From the NCBI RefSeq assembly GCF_001905725.1, contig NZ_LIWB01000015.1, forward strand, positions 78,548 to 142,547: a stretch of DNA of 64,000 nucleotides. The letters are read 5' to 3'. Position 1 is the first letter of the stretch. Each line of letters begins with the position of its first letter. A model generated the notes under the pieces. The model was not told the origin of the DNA and ran no database searches. It saw only the letters and a program-made list of their open reading frames with translations. Positions 37,205 to 45,896 of the stretch are shown here, in pieces. The translations under genes and the position numbers were made by a program. Source of the DNA: Streptomyces sp. CB02400. Lineage in GTDB: Bacteria > Actinomycetota > Actinomycetes > Streptomycetales > Streptomycetaceae.

Positions 37205-37984
37205 GTGACGCGGAACGAGGGATGGGGCATACGGGCCCGGAGCGCGGGCCCGGCGGTGATCGCCGCGGTGGCTCTCCTCGCCGGCTGCGAGGGAATCCAG
37301 GACGTGGAACCCCCGGCCGGTGACGGAAGCGGGAGCGCCGCCTCCGACGGACGCGCCGTCAGTCCGCTGGACAACCCCGAGGGCACCGGACCGGGCCTCG
37401 CGCCCGTGACCGGCGAGTCGGACCGGGCCGAGGCCGTCGACCTCATCGCGAAGGTGACGACCAAGGGCCGCGGACCGAAGACGGGCTACGACCGCGACGA
37501 GTTCGGCTACGCCTGGATGGACACGGCGGACGGAGTGCCGCTCGCGAGGAACGGCTGCGACACCCGCAACGACCTGCTGCGACGCGACGGCCAGGACGTG
37601 CGTTTCCGCTCCGGGTCCGACTGCGTGGTGGTCGCCATGACCCTGGCCGACCCGTACACCGGCACGACCATCGAGTGGCGCAAGCAGGAGGCCGCCGAGG
37701 TCCAGATCGACCACGTGGTGCCGCTGTCCTACAGCTGGCAGATGGGTTCGTCGCGCTGGTCGGAGAGCAAGCGCGAGCAACTCGCCAACGACCCGCTCAA
37801 CCTGATCCCGGTCGACGGCGGCGCCAACTCGGCCAAGAGCGATTCCGGGCCCGCGACCTGGCTGCCGCCCGACAAGCGGGTCCGGTGCGCGTACGCGGTC
37901 CGCTTCGCCCAGGTCGCCGTCGAGTACGAGATGCCGGTGACGCCGGCCGACAAGCGCATGATGCTCGAGCAGTGCGGCGGCTGA
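37205..37984 (+). CDS. Secreted HNH nuclease lipoprotein (DUF1524/GmrSD C-terminal type)
   Basis: A 259-residue protein with a lipoprotein signal peptide (SAGPAVIAAVALLAGC, lipid Cys28) and a Ser/Gly linker to about residue 75. The nuclease domain contains QIDHVVPLSYSW (catalytic D-H) near residue 165 and REQLANDPLNLIPVDGGANSAKSD, the HNH layout of DUF1524. Two Cys pairs suggest disulfides outside the cell. It is probably an extracellular nuclease for scavenging or competition. GTG 37205 is preceded by AGGAGG. It converges with the next gene 27 nt away. Confidence 0.85.
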   Translation: MTRNEGWGIRARSAGPAVIAAVALLAGCEGIQDVEPPAGDGSGSAASDGRAVSPLDNPEGTGPGLAPVTGESDRAEAVDLIAKVTTKGRGPKTGYDRDEFGYAWMDTADGVPLARNGCDTRNDLLRRDGQDVRFRSGSDCVVVAMTLADPYTGTTIEWRKQEAAEVQIDHVVPLSYSWQMGSSRWSESKREQLANDPLNLIPVDGGANSAKSDSGPATWLPPDKRVRCAYAVRFAQVAVEYEMPVTPADKRMMLEQCGG

Positions 37985-38011
37985 GCGGTCCGGGCGTCGC
38001 CGCCGGGCGGG

Positions 38012-38815
38012 TCAGCTCAGGGAGTCGATGTCCAGGACGTCGCCGGCGGGCTTCTCCACCGGGACCGGCTCGTCGTAGTCGCTGAAGGAGAGGGAGCCCG
38101 GGTCGGTGGGGGACGTACTGTCGAGCCGCAGCAGGTAGGGCTCGCCCTCGGTGGCGACGTACAGCGTGAAGCGGTCGTCGCCGTCCTGCGCCTCCAGCGT
38201 GATCGCGGGCGTGCCGTCGACCGTCGTCGTCCTGCCGCGCGTCGCCCTCCCGTCGCCGTCCTCCGCGCCGCCGAGGGCCTGGTCGAGGTCGCAGAAGCCC
38301 GTGAGGTCCCCCGCGTCGGAGCCCTCGGCGGACGTCTTCATCCACTTCCCGGCCAGCAGCGCCACGGCCGCGTCCACGTCCTCCTCGGGTTCCTCCTTGC
38401 TCTGGGCCCGCAGGAACTTCTCGTCATACTTCATGTAGACGGTGTCGCCGGCCTTGATCAGCTCGGCCTCGCCCTGGCCGTCCAGCCCCATCGTGCCGGC
38501 GCAGTCGCCCCGCTTGTTCAGGGCCATGTCGATGTGGACGGTGCCGCCACCGCTGTCATCGGGGACGTCACCCGTCATCCGCAGGGACGAGGCCCCGGCC
38601 GTGGCCTTGAAGGCCTTCTCGGCGATCTCGCCGCCGGTCAGTCCGGCGAAGGGCTCCTCCTTCGGTTCCTGGGAGCGCTTCTCCTTCTCCGCCGTCTTCC
38701 GCTCGGCCGAATCGCGTGATGTGCCGGTGTCCGCCTTGTCCTCTCCGCCGCAGCCGGTGAGACCGGCGGCGGCCACGGCGGCCAGGCAGAGGGCGGCTAA
38801 CGTGGTGCGACGCAT
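38012..38815 (-). CDS. LppX/LprG-like lipoprotein
   Basis: A 267-residue lipoprotein: signal peptide LAALCLAAVAAAGLTGC (lipid Cys near residue 22), then a charged linker (residues about 25-55). The beta-rich domain begins GEIAEKAFKATAGASSLRMTGDV. It also contains GDTVYMKYDEKFL and GTPAITLEAQDGDDRFTLYVATEGEPYLLRLDS. This layout resembles the mycobacterial LppX/LprG lipid-binding fold, although Streptomyces members have unknown ligands. It lies 21 nt downstream of the 159-residue gene, same strand, so the two probably share a transcript. Confidence 0.8.
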   Translation of the reverse strand: MRRTTLAALCLAAVAAAGLTGCGGEDKADTGTSRDSAERKTAEKEKRSQEPKEEPFAGLTGGEIAEKAFKATAGASSLRMTGDVPDDSGGGTVHIDMALNKRGDCAGTMGLDGQGEAELIKAGDTVYMKYDEKFLRAQSKEEPEEDVDAAVALLAGKWMKTSAEGSDAGDLTGFCDLDQALGGAEDGDGRATRGRTTTVDGTPAITLEAQDGDDRFTLYVATEGEPYLLRLDSTSPTDPGSLSFSDYDEPVPVEKPAGDVLDIDSLS

Positions 38816-38836
38816 GGTGGATTCCCTTCGGGAGTT

Positions 38837-39316
38837 CTAGAAGTTGCCGTTGCCGATGATCTCGCCGTCGGCGTCGTAGACGGTGACGAGGCCGTTGTCG
38901 CTCTGCTTCCAGTCGGCGAACGCGGAGGCGATGAGCTTGGCGGGGCCCGTGCCCTCGCCCATGATCCCGCCGGTGAAGTCGGTGTAGACGTCGGCGGCGT
39001 CGAGGATGTCGTTCTGCTCGTCCGCGCCCTGGACCTTGGTGATGTGCGAGACGGCGTCCTTCTCCTGCGGCGTCCCGTTCTTCTGCACGAACGCCTTGAA
39101 CTGCTCGGCCTGGGACGCCTTCTCGGTGCCCTTGTCCTCGGCGGGCTTCGCGTCCGACTTGCCGTCCGACTTCGTACCGCCGGACTGCTGCTCCGCGGAC
39201 GCCGAGGTGCCCTTGTCGCCGGAACCGCCGTCCGAGTCACCGGAGTTCGCCGAGGCGACACCGATGACGACGATCCCCACGACGGCGCCCAGCGCGATCT
39301 TGCTCTTCATGCCCAT
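38837..39316 (-). CDS. Exported protein of unknown function
   Basis: A 159-residue protein: an N-terminal hydrophobic segment (KSKIALGAVVGIVVIGVASA) that serves as signal anchor or signal peptide, then a Ser/Gly/Lys/Asp linker to about residue 70. A compact domain follows (FKAFVQKNGTPQEKDAVSHITKVQG, then NDILDAADVYTDFTGG and ASAFADWKQSDNGLVTVYD). No family recognised. ATG 39316 has GGGAGGG 8 nt upstream. It precedes the LppX-like gene. Confidence 0.75.
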   Translation of the reverse strand: MGMKSKIALGAVVGIVVIGVASANSGDSDGGSGDKGTSASAEQQSGGTKSDGKSDAKPAEDKGTEKASQAEQFKAFVQKNGTPQEKDAVSHITKVQGADEQNDILDAADVYTDFTGGIMGEGTGPAKLIASAFADWKQSDNGLVTVYDADGEIIGNGNF

Positions 39317-39392
39317 GACTGTGTCCCTCCCGACGTGGCCACCGCCGCCTGCCGACGGTCGCTCGTTCGCGGGGTCAATAAGAACAGATGCT

Positions 39393-39438
39393 GTGAACCG
39401 AGTCAACAACGTTCACGGTGACGAATGCGTATACGCAT
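39393..39438. promoter_or_regulatory. Two dyads in the divergent spacer before the methylase gene
   Basis: GTGAAC (39393-39398) and GTTCAC (39411-39416) form one dyad. ATGCGTATACGCAT (39425-39438) is a perfect 14-bp palindrome. They lie in the 191-bp spacer between the exported-protein gene and the methylase gene, a likely site for a repressor or a GntR-type regulator. The local AT-richness is unusual for the window. Confidence 0.55.
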
Positions 39439-39507
39439 GTGAAACATGAATCTTGCGCGCGTCGGTATGCTCGTCGCCACACACGGAGCAGAGGGAAACA
39501 GGGCGGG

Positions 39508-41616
39508 GTGCCGGGCATGCAGGACAACGCGACAGAAGTGACCGCCGCCGGGATCGCGCGACTGGCCGGTGTCGGCCGCGCCGCCGTCAGCAACTGGCGC
39601 CGGCGGCACACCGACTTCCCCCGGCCCGTCGGCGGCACCGAGACCAGCCCCTCGTTCGCGCTGGCCGAGGTCGAGGGCTGGCTGCGCAGTCACAGCAAGC
39701 TCGCCGAGGTCCCGCTGCGGGAACGCGTCTGGCAGCAGCTCGCCGGCCACCCCGCCGGACCGGTCACCGCCCTCACCCACGCGGGCTGCGTCCTGCTGCT
39801 GATCCACGACCGCTCCCCGGTCTGGCTCGAGGTGAGCTCCGGCTCCGACGAGCGACTCGTCGCGCTGCTGCCCGAAGCGCTGGAGCAGGTGCTCACACCA
39901 CGGCTCGGCGACGCGAACGGCTCACGTGTGAACACCGCGGGCACTGTTCACAACCCCGCCACTCCCGCCGCCTCGGCCGCCCGGAATGCCCTCGAACCCC
40001 CCATCGCCCCACACCTGCTCCCCTCCGCCCCCCTCCTCCGCGCCGTCGCCGAACTCGCCGCCGAACTCGGCGCCCGGCACACCTTCGAGTTCCTGCTCGG
40101 CCGGTACCTCGACGCCAACCCGCGCCAGTACACGCCCACCCCCGCCGACCTCGCCGCTCTCATGGCCGGCCTGGCCGGCACCGCCCGCACCGTCCTCGAC
40201 CCGGCCTGCGGCACCGGCGCCCTGCTGCGCTCCGCCGGCAGCGGTCCCGGCCGGCGGCTGTACGGCCAGGACAGCGCCCCCGAACTCGCCGCCCTCACCG
40301 CGCTCCGCCTCGCCCTGCACACCCGCGCCCCCGCGCACGCCGCCGCCGGCGACACCCTGCGCGCCGACGCCCACCCCGGGCTGCGGGCCGACGCCGTCCT
40401 GTGCCACCCGCCGTTCAACGAGCGCAACTGGGGGCACGACGAACTCGCCTACGACCCGCGCTGGGAGTACGGCTTCCCGGCCCGCACCGAGTCCGAGCTG
40501 GCCTGGGTGCAGCACGCGCTCGCCCGGCTGCGGGACGGCGGCATCGCGGTGCTGCTGATGCCGCCCGCCGCCGCGTCCCGCCGCTCCGGGCGCCGGATCA
40601 GGGCCGACCTGCTGCGCCGGGGCGCGCTGCGCGCCGTCGTCGCACTCCCTGCCGGCGCCGCGCCCCCGTACAACATCCCGCTGCACCTGTGGGTGCTGCG
40701 ACGGCCCGAACAGGCGCCGACGCGTCCTGAGGTGCTGCTCGCCGACGCCGGGCGGTTCGCCGGCGAGGGGCGCGGCGGGCCCGACTGGCCGGGGGTGCGG
40801 GAGACGGTCCTCGACGCCTGGCACGCCTTCGACCGGACCGGCCGGCTCGACGAACGGCCCGGACTGGCCCGCTCCGTACCCGTCATCGAACTCCTCGACG
40901 ACGACGTCGACCTCGCCCCGGCCCGCCACCTCCCGCCCCCGGCCGCCACGGACGGCGCCGGCCGGCTCACCGACGTACGCGAACGGTTCGGCGAGACGCT
41001 GCGCCTGGCCGCGGGCCTCGCCCCGCCGCCCGTCGACCCCGCGCCGCCCGCCACCGGGCGCCCGCCCCTGACCACCGTCGGCGAACTCGCGCGCGGGGGC
41101 GCCCTGGTGATGCGTACGGGCGGAAACGGCGGTCACGCGCGCGTGCCCGTCCTCACCGACCACGACGTACTCTCCGGAACCGGCCCCTCCGGCACACTCC
41201 CGGAGAGCGACGAGGAGGCGGTGCTCACCGAACCCGGCGACGTCGTCGTGCCCGTGCTCGGCGGGGGCGCCGTCGCGCGGGTGGTCGACGACGCGACCGC
41301 CGGGGCCGCCCTGGGCCGCAACCTCGTGCTGCTGCGCCCCGATCCGGAGGTGCTCGACGCGTGGTTCCTCGCCGGGTTCCTGCGCGGCACCGCCAACCAC
41401 CGCCAGGCCAGCAGCTACGCGTCCACCGCCACCCGGCTCGACGTGCGCCGGCTGCAACTGCCCCGGCTCGCACCGGCCGAGCAGCGGCGCTACGGCGCCC
41501 GCTTCCGGGCCCTGGACGAGTTCGAGCGGGCGCTCAGACAGGCGGGCCGGCTCGGCGAGCAGCTCGTCCGCGGGATGTACGACGGCCTGACCGACGGGAC
41601 GATCGCCCCCGACTGA
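39508..41616 (+). CDS. Orphan N6-adenine methylase/specificity fusion with altered NPPF motif
   Basis: A 702-residue protein: an N-terminal MerR/HTH-like unit (ATEVTAAGIARLAGVGRAAVSNWRRRH), and a type I HsdM-like methylase domain with SAM motif VLDPACGTGALL (D231). The catalytic motif, usually NPPF, reads CHPPF, with His300 in place of Asn (one base change, AAC to CAC). The C-terminal 200 residues look like an HsdS half (EPGDVVVPVLGGG, then GFLRGTANHRQASSYASTATRLDVRRLQLPRL). No restriction subunit is nearby. It may be a non-catalytic DNA-binding protein. The start is GTG 39508 or ATG 39517. Confidence 0.8.
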   Translation: MPGMQDNATEVTAAGIARLAGVGRAAVSNWRRRHTDFPRPVGGTETSPSFALAEVEGWLRSHSKLAEVPLRERVWQQLAGHPAGPVTALTHAGCVLLLIHDRSPVWLEVSSGSDERLVALLPEALEQVLTPRLGDANGSRVNTAGTVHNPATPAASAARNALEPPIAPHLLPSAPLLRAVAELAAELGARHTFEFLLGRYLDANPRQYTPTPADLAALMAGLAGTARTVLDPACGTGALLRSAGSGPGRRLYGQDSAPELAALTALRLALHTRAPAHAAAGDTLRADAHPGLRADAVLCHPPFNERNWGHDELAYDPRWEYGFPARTESELAWVQHALARLRDGGIAVLLMPPAAASRRSGRRIRADLLRRGALRAVVALPAGAAPPYNIPLHLWVLRRPEQAPTRPEVLLADAGRFAGEGRGGPDWPGVRETVLDAWHAFDRTGRLDERPGLARSVPVIELLDDDVDLAPARHLPPPAATDGAGRLTDVRERFGETLRLAAGLAPPPVDPAPPATGRPPLTTVGELARGGALVMRTGGNGGHARVPVLTDHDVLSGTGPSGTLPESDEEAVLTEPGDVVVPVLGGGAVARVVDDATAGAALGRNLVLLRPDPEVLDAWFLAGFLRGTANHRQASSYASTATRLDVRRLQLPRLAPAEQRRYGARFRALDEFERALRQAGRLGEQLVRGMYDGLTDGTIAPD

Positions 41617-41776
41617 ACCCCTGGTCGGACCCCGGCCGAGCCCCGACCGGGACATCGGCGCGCTTCCGGAACGCCCCGGTACGACAACGGTTCGGTACAT
41701 CCCGGGACCGGTTGTCGCCGTCGGCCTATACGCTCGGACTCCGAGTTCCATCGGCTACACCTGTCCAGGAGCAGTC

Positions 41777-42430
41777 ATGTACGGCCACGGCGTGGCGCCG
41801 CCCCCACCCAGCGCGGCAATGGTCATCACGCAGCGCGTGCTGTACGCCGCCGCCGGCGTCCTGTGCTGCGGACTGCTGGCGTGCGTTCCGCTGTTCCGGG
41901 TCGCGTTCCTGCGGGGACGGCCGCTCGACTGGGCGGCGGCCTGGGTGAGCATCCCGCTGTCGATAGCCTGCCTGGCGGTGGTCGGTTCGCTGCCGGAGAC
42001 GGATTACCGGACCGACGTGGCCCTGGCCGCCGTCCTGATCCTCGGCGCGATCTCGGCCGCGTACTACCTGACCGTGGACATCCGCCTGCACCGGCGGCCG
42101 CACCCGTACGCGGGTCAGATGCCGCCGTCGCCCCACGCCACGACGGTGCACGGCCCGGCAGGTGTCCACACCCCCTACGGCTACCCGCAGCAGGGCTCGC
42201 CGTACGCGCCCACGCCGGTGCCGCAGCCCCAGGCCCCCCACACCCCGATACCGCACACCCCGGCGCCCCCCACCCCCGTACCGCCGCCGCAGTCGTCGCA
42301 GCCGCCGCAGCACCCCGCACCGCCGGCCCGGATCGACCAGGTCCGCGCGGAGCTGGACGAACTCAGCGACTACCTGCGCCGCCAGGACGGCAATCCCGGA
42401 CAGCACGGCAACCACGAGGGCGGAAGGTGA
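41777..42430 (+). CDS. Three-TM membrane protein coupled to a Ser/Thr kinase
   Basis: A 217-residue protein with hydrophobic segments at about residues 15-37, 54-72 and 83-103. A Pro/His-rich cytoplasmic tail (about 110-180) follows, then a short charged C-terminal helix (IDQVRAELDELSDYLRRQ). Function unknown. Its stop overlaps the kinase GTG (GTGA), so the two are co-translated. It could be a membrane anchor, sensor or substrate for the soluble kinase (inference from position). Confidence 0.78.
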   Translation: MYGHGVAPPPPSAAMVITQRVLYAAAGVLCCGLLACVPLFRVAFLRGRPLDWAAAWVSIPLSIACLAVVGSLPETDYRTDVALAAVLILGAISAAYYLTVDIRLHRRPHPYAGQMPPSPHATTVHGPAGVHTPYGYPQQGSPYAPTPVPQPQAPHTPIPHTPAPPTPVPPPQSSQPPQHPAPPARIDQVRAELDELSDYLRRQDGNPGQHGNHEGGR

Positions 42431-43965
42431 GCGTGACGACGGGACGTGTCGTCGCCGGCCGTTACGAACTGTCCACGCTCATCGGACAGGGCGGCATGGG
42501 ACAGGTCTGGACGGCCTACGACAAACGGCTGGACCGGCGCGTGGCGGTGAAGCTGCTGCGCCCGGACAAGGTGGCCGGGCAGGAGGCCGACGAACTGCGC
42601 CGCCGCTTCGTGCGCGAGTGCCGGGTGACCGCACAGGTCGACCACCCCGGCCTGGTCACCGTGCACGACGCGGGCAGCGAGGGCGAGGAGCTGTTCCTCG
42701 TCATGCAGTACGTCGACGGCGCCGACCTCGGCGACCACCTCGCCGAACACGACCCGTACCCGTGGCAGTGGACGGTCGCGGTGGCCGCGCAGCTGTGCGC
42801 CGTGCTGAGCGCCGTGCACGCCGTGCCGATCGTCCACCGCGACCTCAAGCCGCGCAACGTGATGGTGAAGCAGGACGGCACCGTCACCGTGCTCGACCTC
42901 GGTGTCGCCTCCGTCATGGACAGCGACACCACGCGCCTGACGCACACCGGTTCGCCCATCGGCTCGCCCGCCTACATGGCGCCCGAGCAGGCGATGGGCG
43001 GCGCGGTCGGCCCGTACACGGACCTGTACGCGCTCGGGGTGCTGATGCACGAGCTGCTCAGCGGCGACGTGCCGTTCGCGGGCTCCACGGCGCTCGGGGT
43101 GCTGCACCGGCACCTGTACGAGCCGCCGGTGCCCGTGCGCCGGATCCGCCCGGAGGTCCCCGAGGCCCTGGAGACCCTGGTGCTGCGGCTGCTCGCCAAG
43201 GATCCGCAGCACCGCCCGGACTCCGCGCAGGAGGTCTACGAACACCTGGCGCAGCTCCTCCCCGCGCGGGGAACGCCCACCGGCGCGCCCCTGGACCCCA
43301 CCCGCCCCTTCCTGCGCCCGCACGCCCCCTGGCCGGACCGCGCCCGCACCCCCGCGCCCCAGCCGGCCCCCGCCGCGCCGCCCGCGCCCGCGGCGGAGAA
43401 GGCCGACGTCGCCGCCGCCGTGGACGAGGTGAAACGGCTGCTCGGCGAGGGCCGCATCACCCAGGCCGTCGACATCCTCGGCTCGATCCTGCCCATCGCC
43501 GCCGACCAGCACGGTGAGCACTCCCCGGTCGTACGCACCCTGCGCAAGCAGTACGCGGCCACGCTCCTGGACGACGGCCAGTACCGGCGCGCCCTGCCCG
43601 AACTGCGCCGCCTCGCCGACGAACGCGCCGCCGAGGCCGGCCAGGCCGACCCGCAGTCCCTGCGCTACCGCTACGAGGCCGCCCAGTGCCTGGAGCAGCT
43701 CGGCGAACCCGCGGCGGCGCTCGCCGAGTACCGGGCGCTGCTGGCGTACTACGAGAACCAGTACGTGGCCGCCGGCGACCCGCAGCTCGCCCACGACGTC
43801 CGCCGCCGCATCGGCCATCTGCTGCTCGCCCTGGGCGACCGGGCCGCCGCGCACGACACCCTGGTGCGGCTGCTGCACGACGTGGAGCGCGTGCAGGGAC
43901 CGGGGCACCCGCTGGCCGCCGACATCCGGCGGACGCTGCAGTGGCTGGGACAGGTGCGCGGATAG
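42427..43965 (+). CDS. Soluble Hanks-type Ser/Thr protein kinase with C-terminal TPR-like region
   Basis: A 512-residue protein. The kinase domain (about 12-285) has GQGGMGQVW, Lys42 in VAVKLL, HRDLKPRN with catalytic Asp139, DLG in place of DFG, and SPAYMAPEQ. After a Pro/Ala linker (about 300-325), residues 330-510 form helical TPR-like repeats (VDEVKRLLGEGRITQAVDIL, then YRRALPELRRLADERA). No membrane segment is present, unlike PknB-type kinases. The start overlaps the preceding membrane-protein gene. Confidence 0.9.
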   Translation: MSVTTGRVVAGRYELSTLIGQGGMGQVWTAYDKRLDRRVAVKLLRPDKVAGQEADELRRRFVRECRVTAQVDHPGLVTVHDAGSEGEELFLVMQYVDGADLGDHLAEHDPYPWQWTVAVAAQLCAVLSAVHAVPIVHRDLKPRNVMVKQDGTVTVLDLGVASVMDSDTTRLTHTGSPIGSPAYMAPEQAMGGAVGPYTDLYALGVLMHELLSGDVPFAGSTALGVLHRHLYEPPVPVRRIRPEVPEALETLVLRLLAKDPQHRPDSAQEVYEHLAQLLPARGTPTGAPLDPTRPFLRPHAPWPDRARTPAPQPAPAAPPAPAAEKADVAAAVDEVKRLLGEGRITQAVDILGSILPIAADQHGEHSPVVRTLRKQYAATLLDDGQYRRALPELRRLADERAAEAGQADPQSLRYRYEAAQCLEQLGEPAAALAEYRALLAYYENQYVAAGDPQLAHDVRRRIGHLLLALGDRAAAHDTLVRLLHDVERVQGPGHPLAADIRRTLQWLGQVRG

Positions 43966-44146
43966 CGGGACAGTGGCCGCCGGGACGGCGGGACGGCGGG
44001 CCGCTGCGCCGTACGGGGCGGGCGCCGGTGCCGGAAGTCCTCGTGAATCGTTGGTCGAATGGGTTGGCCAGAGCTTGGCCGATGCCTACCATCGATCACC
44101 GCAAGACTTTGTGCACCGCCGCACAAGCTCTCCTCAGGAGGTCTCC

Positions 44147-44794
44147 TTGCACCGCCGCCGTCGCACCGCGCTCCTCCTCACCGCCGCGATCGCCGCAGCG
44201 GCGCCCCTGCTCACCGCCTGCGGGAACGACGCGCACCCCGGTGCGGCAGCCGTCGTCGGCGGCGAGCGGATCACCGTGTCGCAGCTGGAGAACCGGGTCG
44301 ACGAGGTCCGCGCGGCCCAGCGGGCGGCCGTACCGGACGACGCCCAGTACCAGCAGGCCATCGCCCGCACCGGCAGCCTCACCCGCGACACCCTGCACGG
44401 CATGGTCCTGGACCGGGTGCTGGAGCGCGCCGCACAGGACGCCGGCGTGACGGTCACGGGCCGCGAGGTCCAGCGGATGCGGTCCGATCTGGAGCAGCAG
44501 GCCGGCGGCGCCGAGGCGCTGGAGGCGGCCTGGCTGCAGCAGTACGGCATCCCGCCGCAGCGCCTCGACGCCAACCTCCGCCTCCAGATCCAGGCGCAGA
44601 AGCTCGCCCAGCAGCTCGGCACCGACACCAGCCGGCCCGAGTTCTGGCAGGCGCTGTCCGAGGCGGGCGAGAAGCTCGACGTCGACCTCAACCCGCGCTA
44701 CGGCGACTGGGACGTCGAGAAGAGCAGCCGGGTCGACGCCAGGACGCCGTGGGTACGGGACGTCACGGCGACCGGGATGCCGCAGACGCTCTGA
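44147..44794 (+). CDS. SurA-like N-terminal-domain lipoprotein, TTG start
   Basis: A 215-residue lipoprotein: HRRRRTALLLTAAIAAAAPLLTAC gives a signal peptide and lipobox. A SurA-N-like helical domain follows (AAAVVGGERITVSQLENRVDEVRAAQ, then VLDRVLERAAQDAGVTVTGREVQRM). No PPIase domain is present. The start is a TTG at 44147 with a perfect AGGAGG (44136-44141) 5 nt upstream. No ATG or GTG in frame would preserve the signal peptide. It probably chaperones exported proteins. It stands before mazG. Confidence 0.85.
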   Translation: MHRRRRTALLLTAAIAAAAPLLTACGNDAHPGAAAVVGGERITVSQLENRVDEVRAAQRAAVPDDAQYQQAIARTGSLTRDTLHGMVLDRVLERAAQDAGVTVTGREVQRMRSDLEQQAGGAEALEAAWLQQYGIPPQRLDANLRLQIQAQKLAQQLGTDTSRPEFWQALSEAGEKLDVDLNPRYGDWDVEKSSRVDARTPWVRDVTATGMPQTL

Positions 44795-44864
44795 CCCGCC
44801 GCCTGTGGACAACCGGCCTGTGGACGACTCGGGGGCTGTCGGCGGGGTGGGCTAGTTTCGCAGT

Positions 44865-45854
44865 GTGAACGCAATCAGCCCCGCACCGGACTCCGGGACC
44901 GCCCCCGGCCGAGTCGTCCTGCTCACCACCAGCCACCGTGTCGCGCCCGGCCTGCTGTCCTGGCCGGCCTGGCAGGCCCTGCACGCGGCCGACAGGGTGC
45001 TGTGCGCGGACGGCGCCCACCCGCAGCTGCCGTATCTGCGGGAGGCGGGGATACCGGTCGAGGAGGCGGCGCCGACCGCCGAGGAGATCGTCGACGCCTG
45101 TGCCGGCGGGCGGACGGTGGTGGTCGTCGCCATCGGCGAGGGCGAGCCCGCCCTGACCGACGGACTGGCCCGGCTGGCCGGGACCGGCAGGGTGCGGATG
45201 CCCGAGCTGGAGCTGCTGCCCGCCTCCTACGACCTGCCGGGCGCCCGGCTGCTCGACCTCGTGCAGGTCATGGACCGCATCCGCGCGGAGTGCCCGTGGT
45301 CGTCGCGGCAGACCCACAAGGGCCTGGCGAAGTACGGCATCGAGGAGGCGTACGAACTCGTCGAGGCCATCGAGGAGGGCGACCGGGACGAGCTGCGCGA
45401 GGAGCTGGGGGACGTGCTGCTCCAGGTCGTCTTCCACGCGCGGATAGCGGAGGAGGACCCGGACGCCCCCTTCTCGGTCGACGACGTGGCCGGCGGGATC
45501 GTCGCCAAGCTCATCCACCGCCACCCGCACGTCTTCGGCGACGAGACGGCCGAGACCCCCGAGGACGTCAAGGAACACTGGCTGCGCACGAAGGCGATCG
45601 AGAAGCGGCGCGAGTCCGTGACCGACGGCATCCCCCTCGGCCAGCCCGCCCTCGCCCTCACCGCGAAGCTGGCGTCCCGCGTCCGCACCGCCGACCTCTC
45701 CGTCCCCCTCCCCACGGGCGAGGGCATCGGCTATGAACTGCTCACCCTGGCGGTCCGCGCGGAGGCGGCGGGAGTGGATCCGGAGGCGGCACTGAGAGTC
45801 GCCGCCCGGGCCTACCGGGCTGCTGTACGTGCGACTGAGGGGCTCGGCGGTTAG
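44865..45854 (+). CDS. mazG: MazG nucleoside-triphosphate pyrophosphohydrolase with a relic N-terminal domain
   Basis: MazG hydrolyses (d)NTPs, including damaged ones, to NMP and PPi. In this 329-residue protein the MazG domain spans about 125-310: LLDLVQVMDRIRAECPWSSRQTHKGLAKYGIEEAYELVEAIEEGD (metal-binding EExxE), then EELGDVLLQVVFHARI (ExxD). The first 115 residues (VVLLTTSHRVAPGLLSWPAWQALHAADRVL, then VVVVAIGEGEPAL) resemble a shrunken tetrapyrrole-methylase domain, as in YabN-like fusions, without a clear SAM site. The start is GTG 44865. Confidence 0.92.
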   Translation: MNAISPAPDSGTAPGRVVLLTTSHRVAPGLLSWPAWQALHAADRVLCADGAHPQLPYLREAGIPVEEAAPTAEEIVDACAGGRTVVVVAIGEGEPALTDGLARLAGTGRVRMPELELLPASYDLPGARLLDLVQVMDRIRAECPWSSRQTHKGLAKYGIEEAYELVEAIEEGDRDELREELGDVLLQVVFHARIAEEDPDAPFSVDDVAGGIVAKLIHRHPHVFGDETAETPEDVKEHWLRTKAIEKRRESVTDGIPLGQPALALTAKLASRVRTADLSVPLPTGEGIGYELLTLAVRAEAAGVDPEAALRVAARAYRAAVRATEGLGG

Positions 45855-45896
45855 TACCGTTGTCCCCACGGGCGGTGCGAGACGCGGGGGGCTTGC

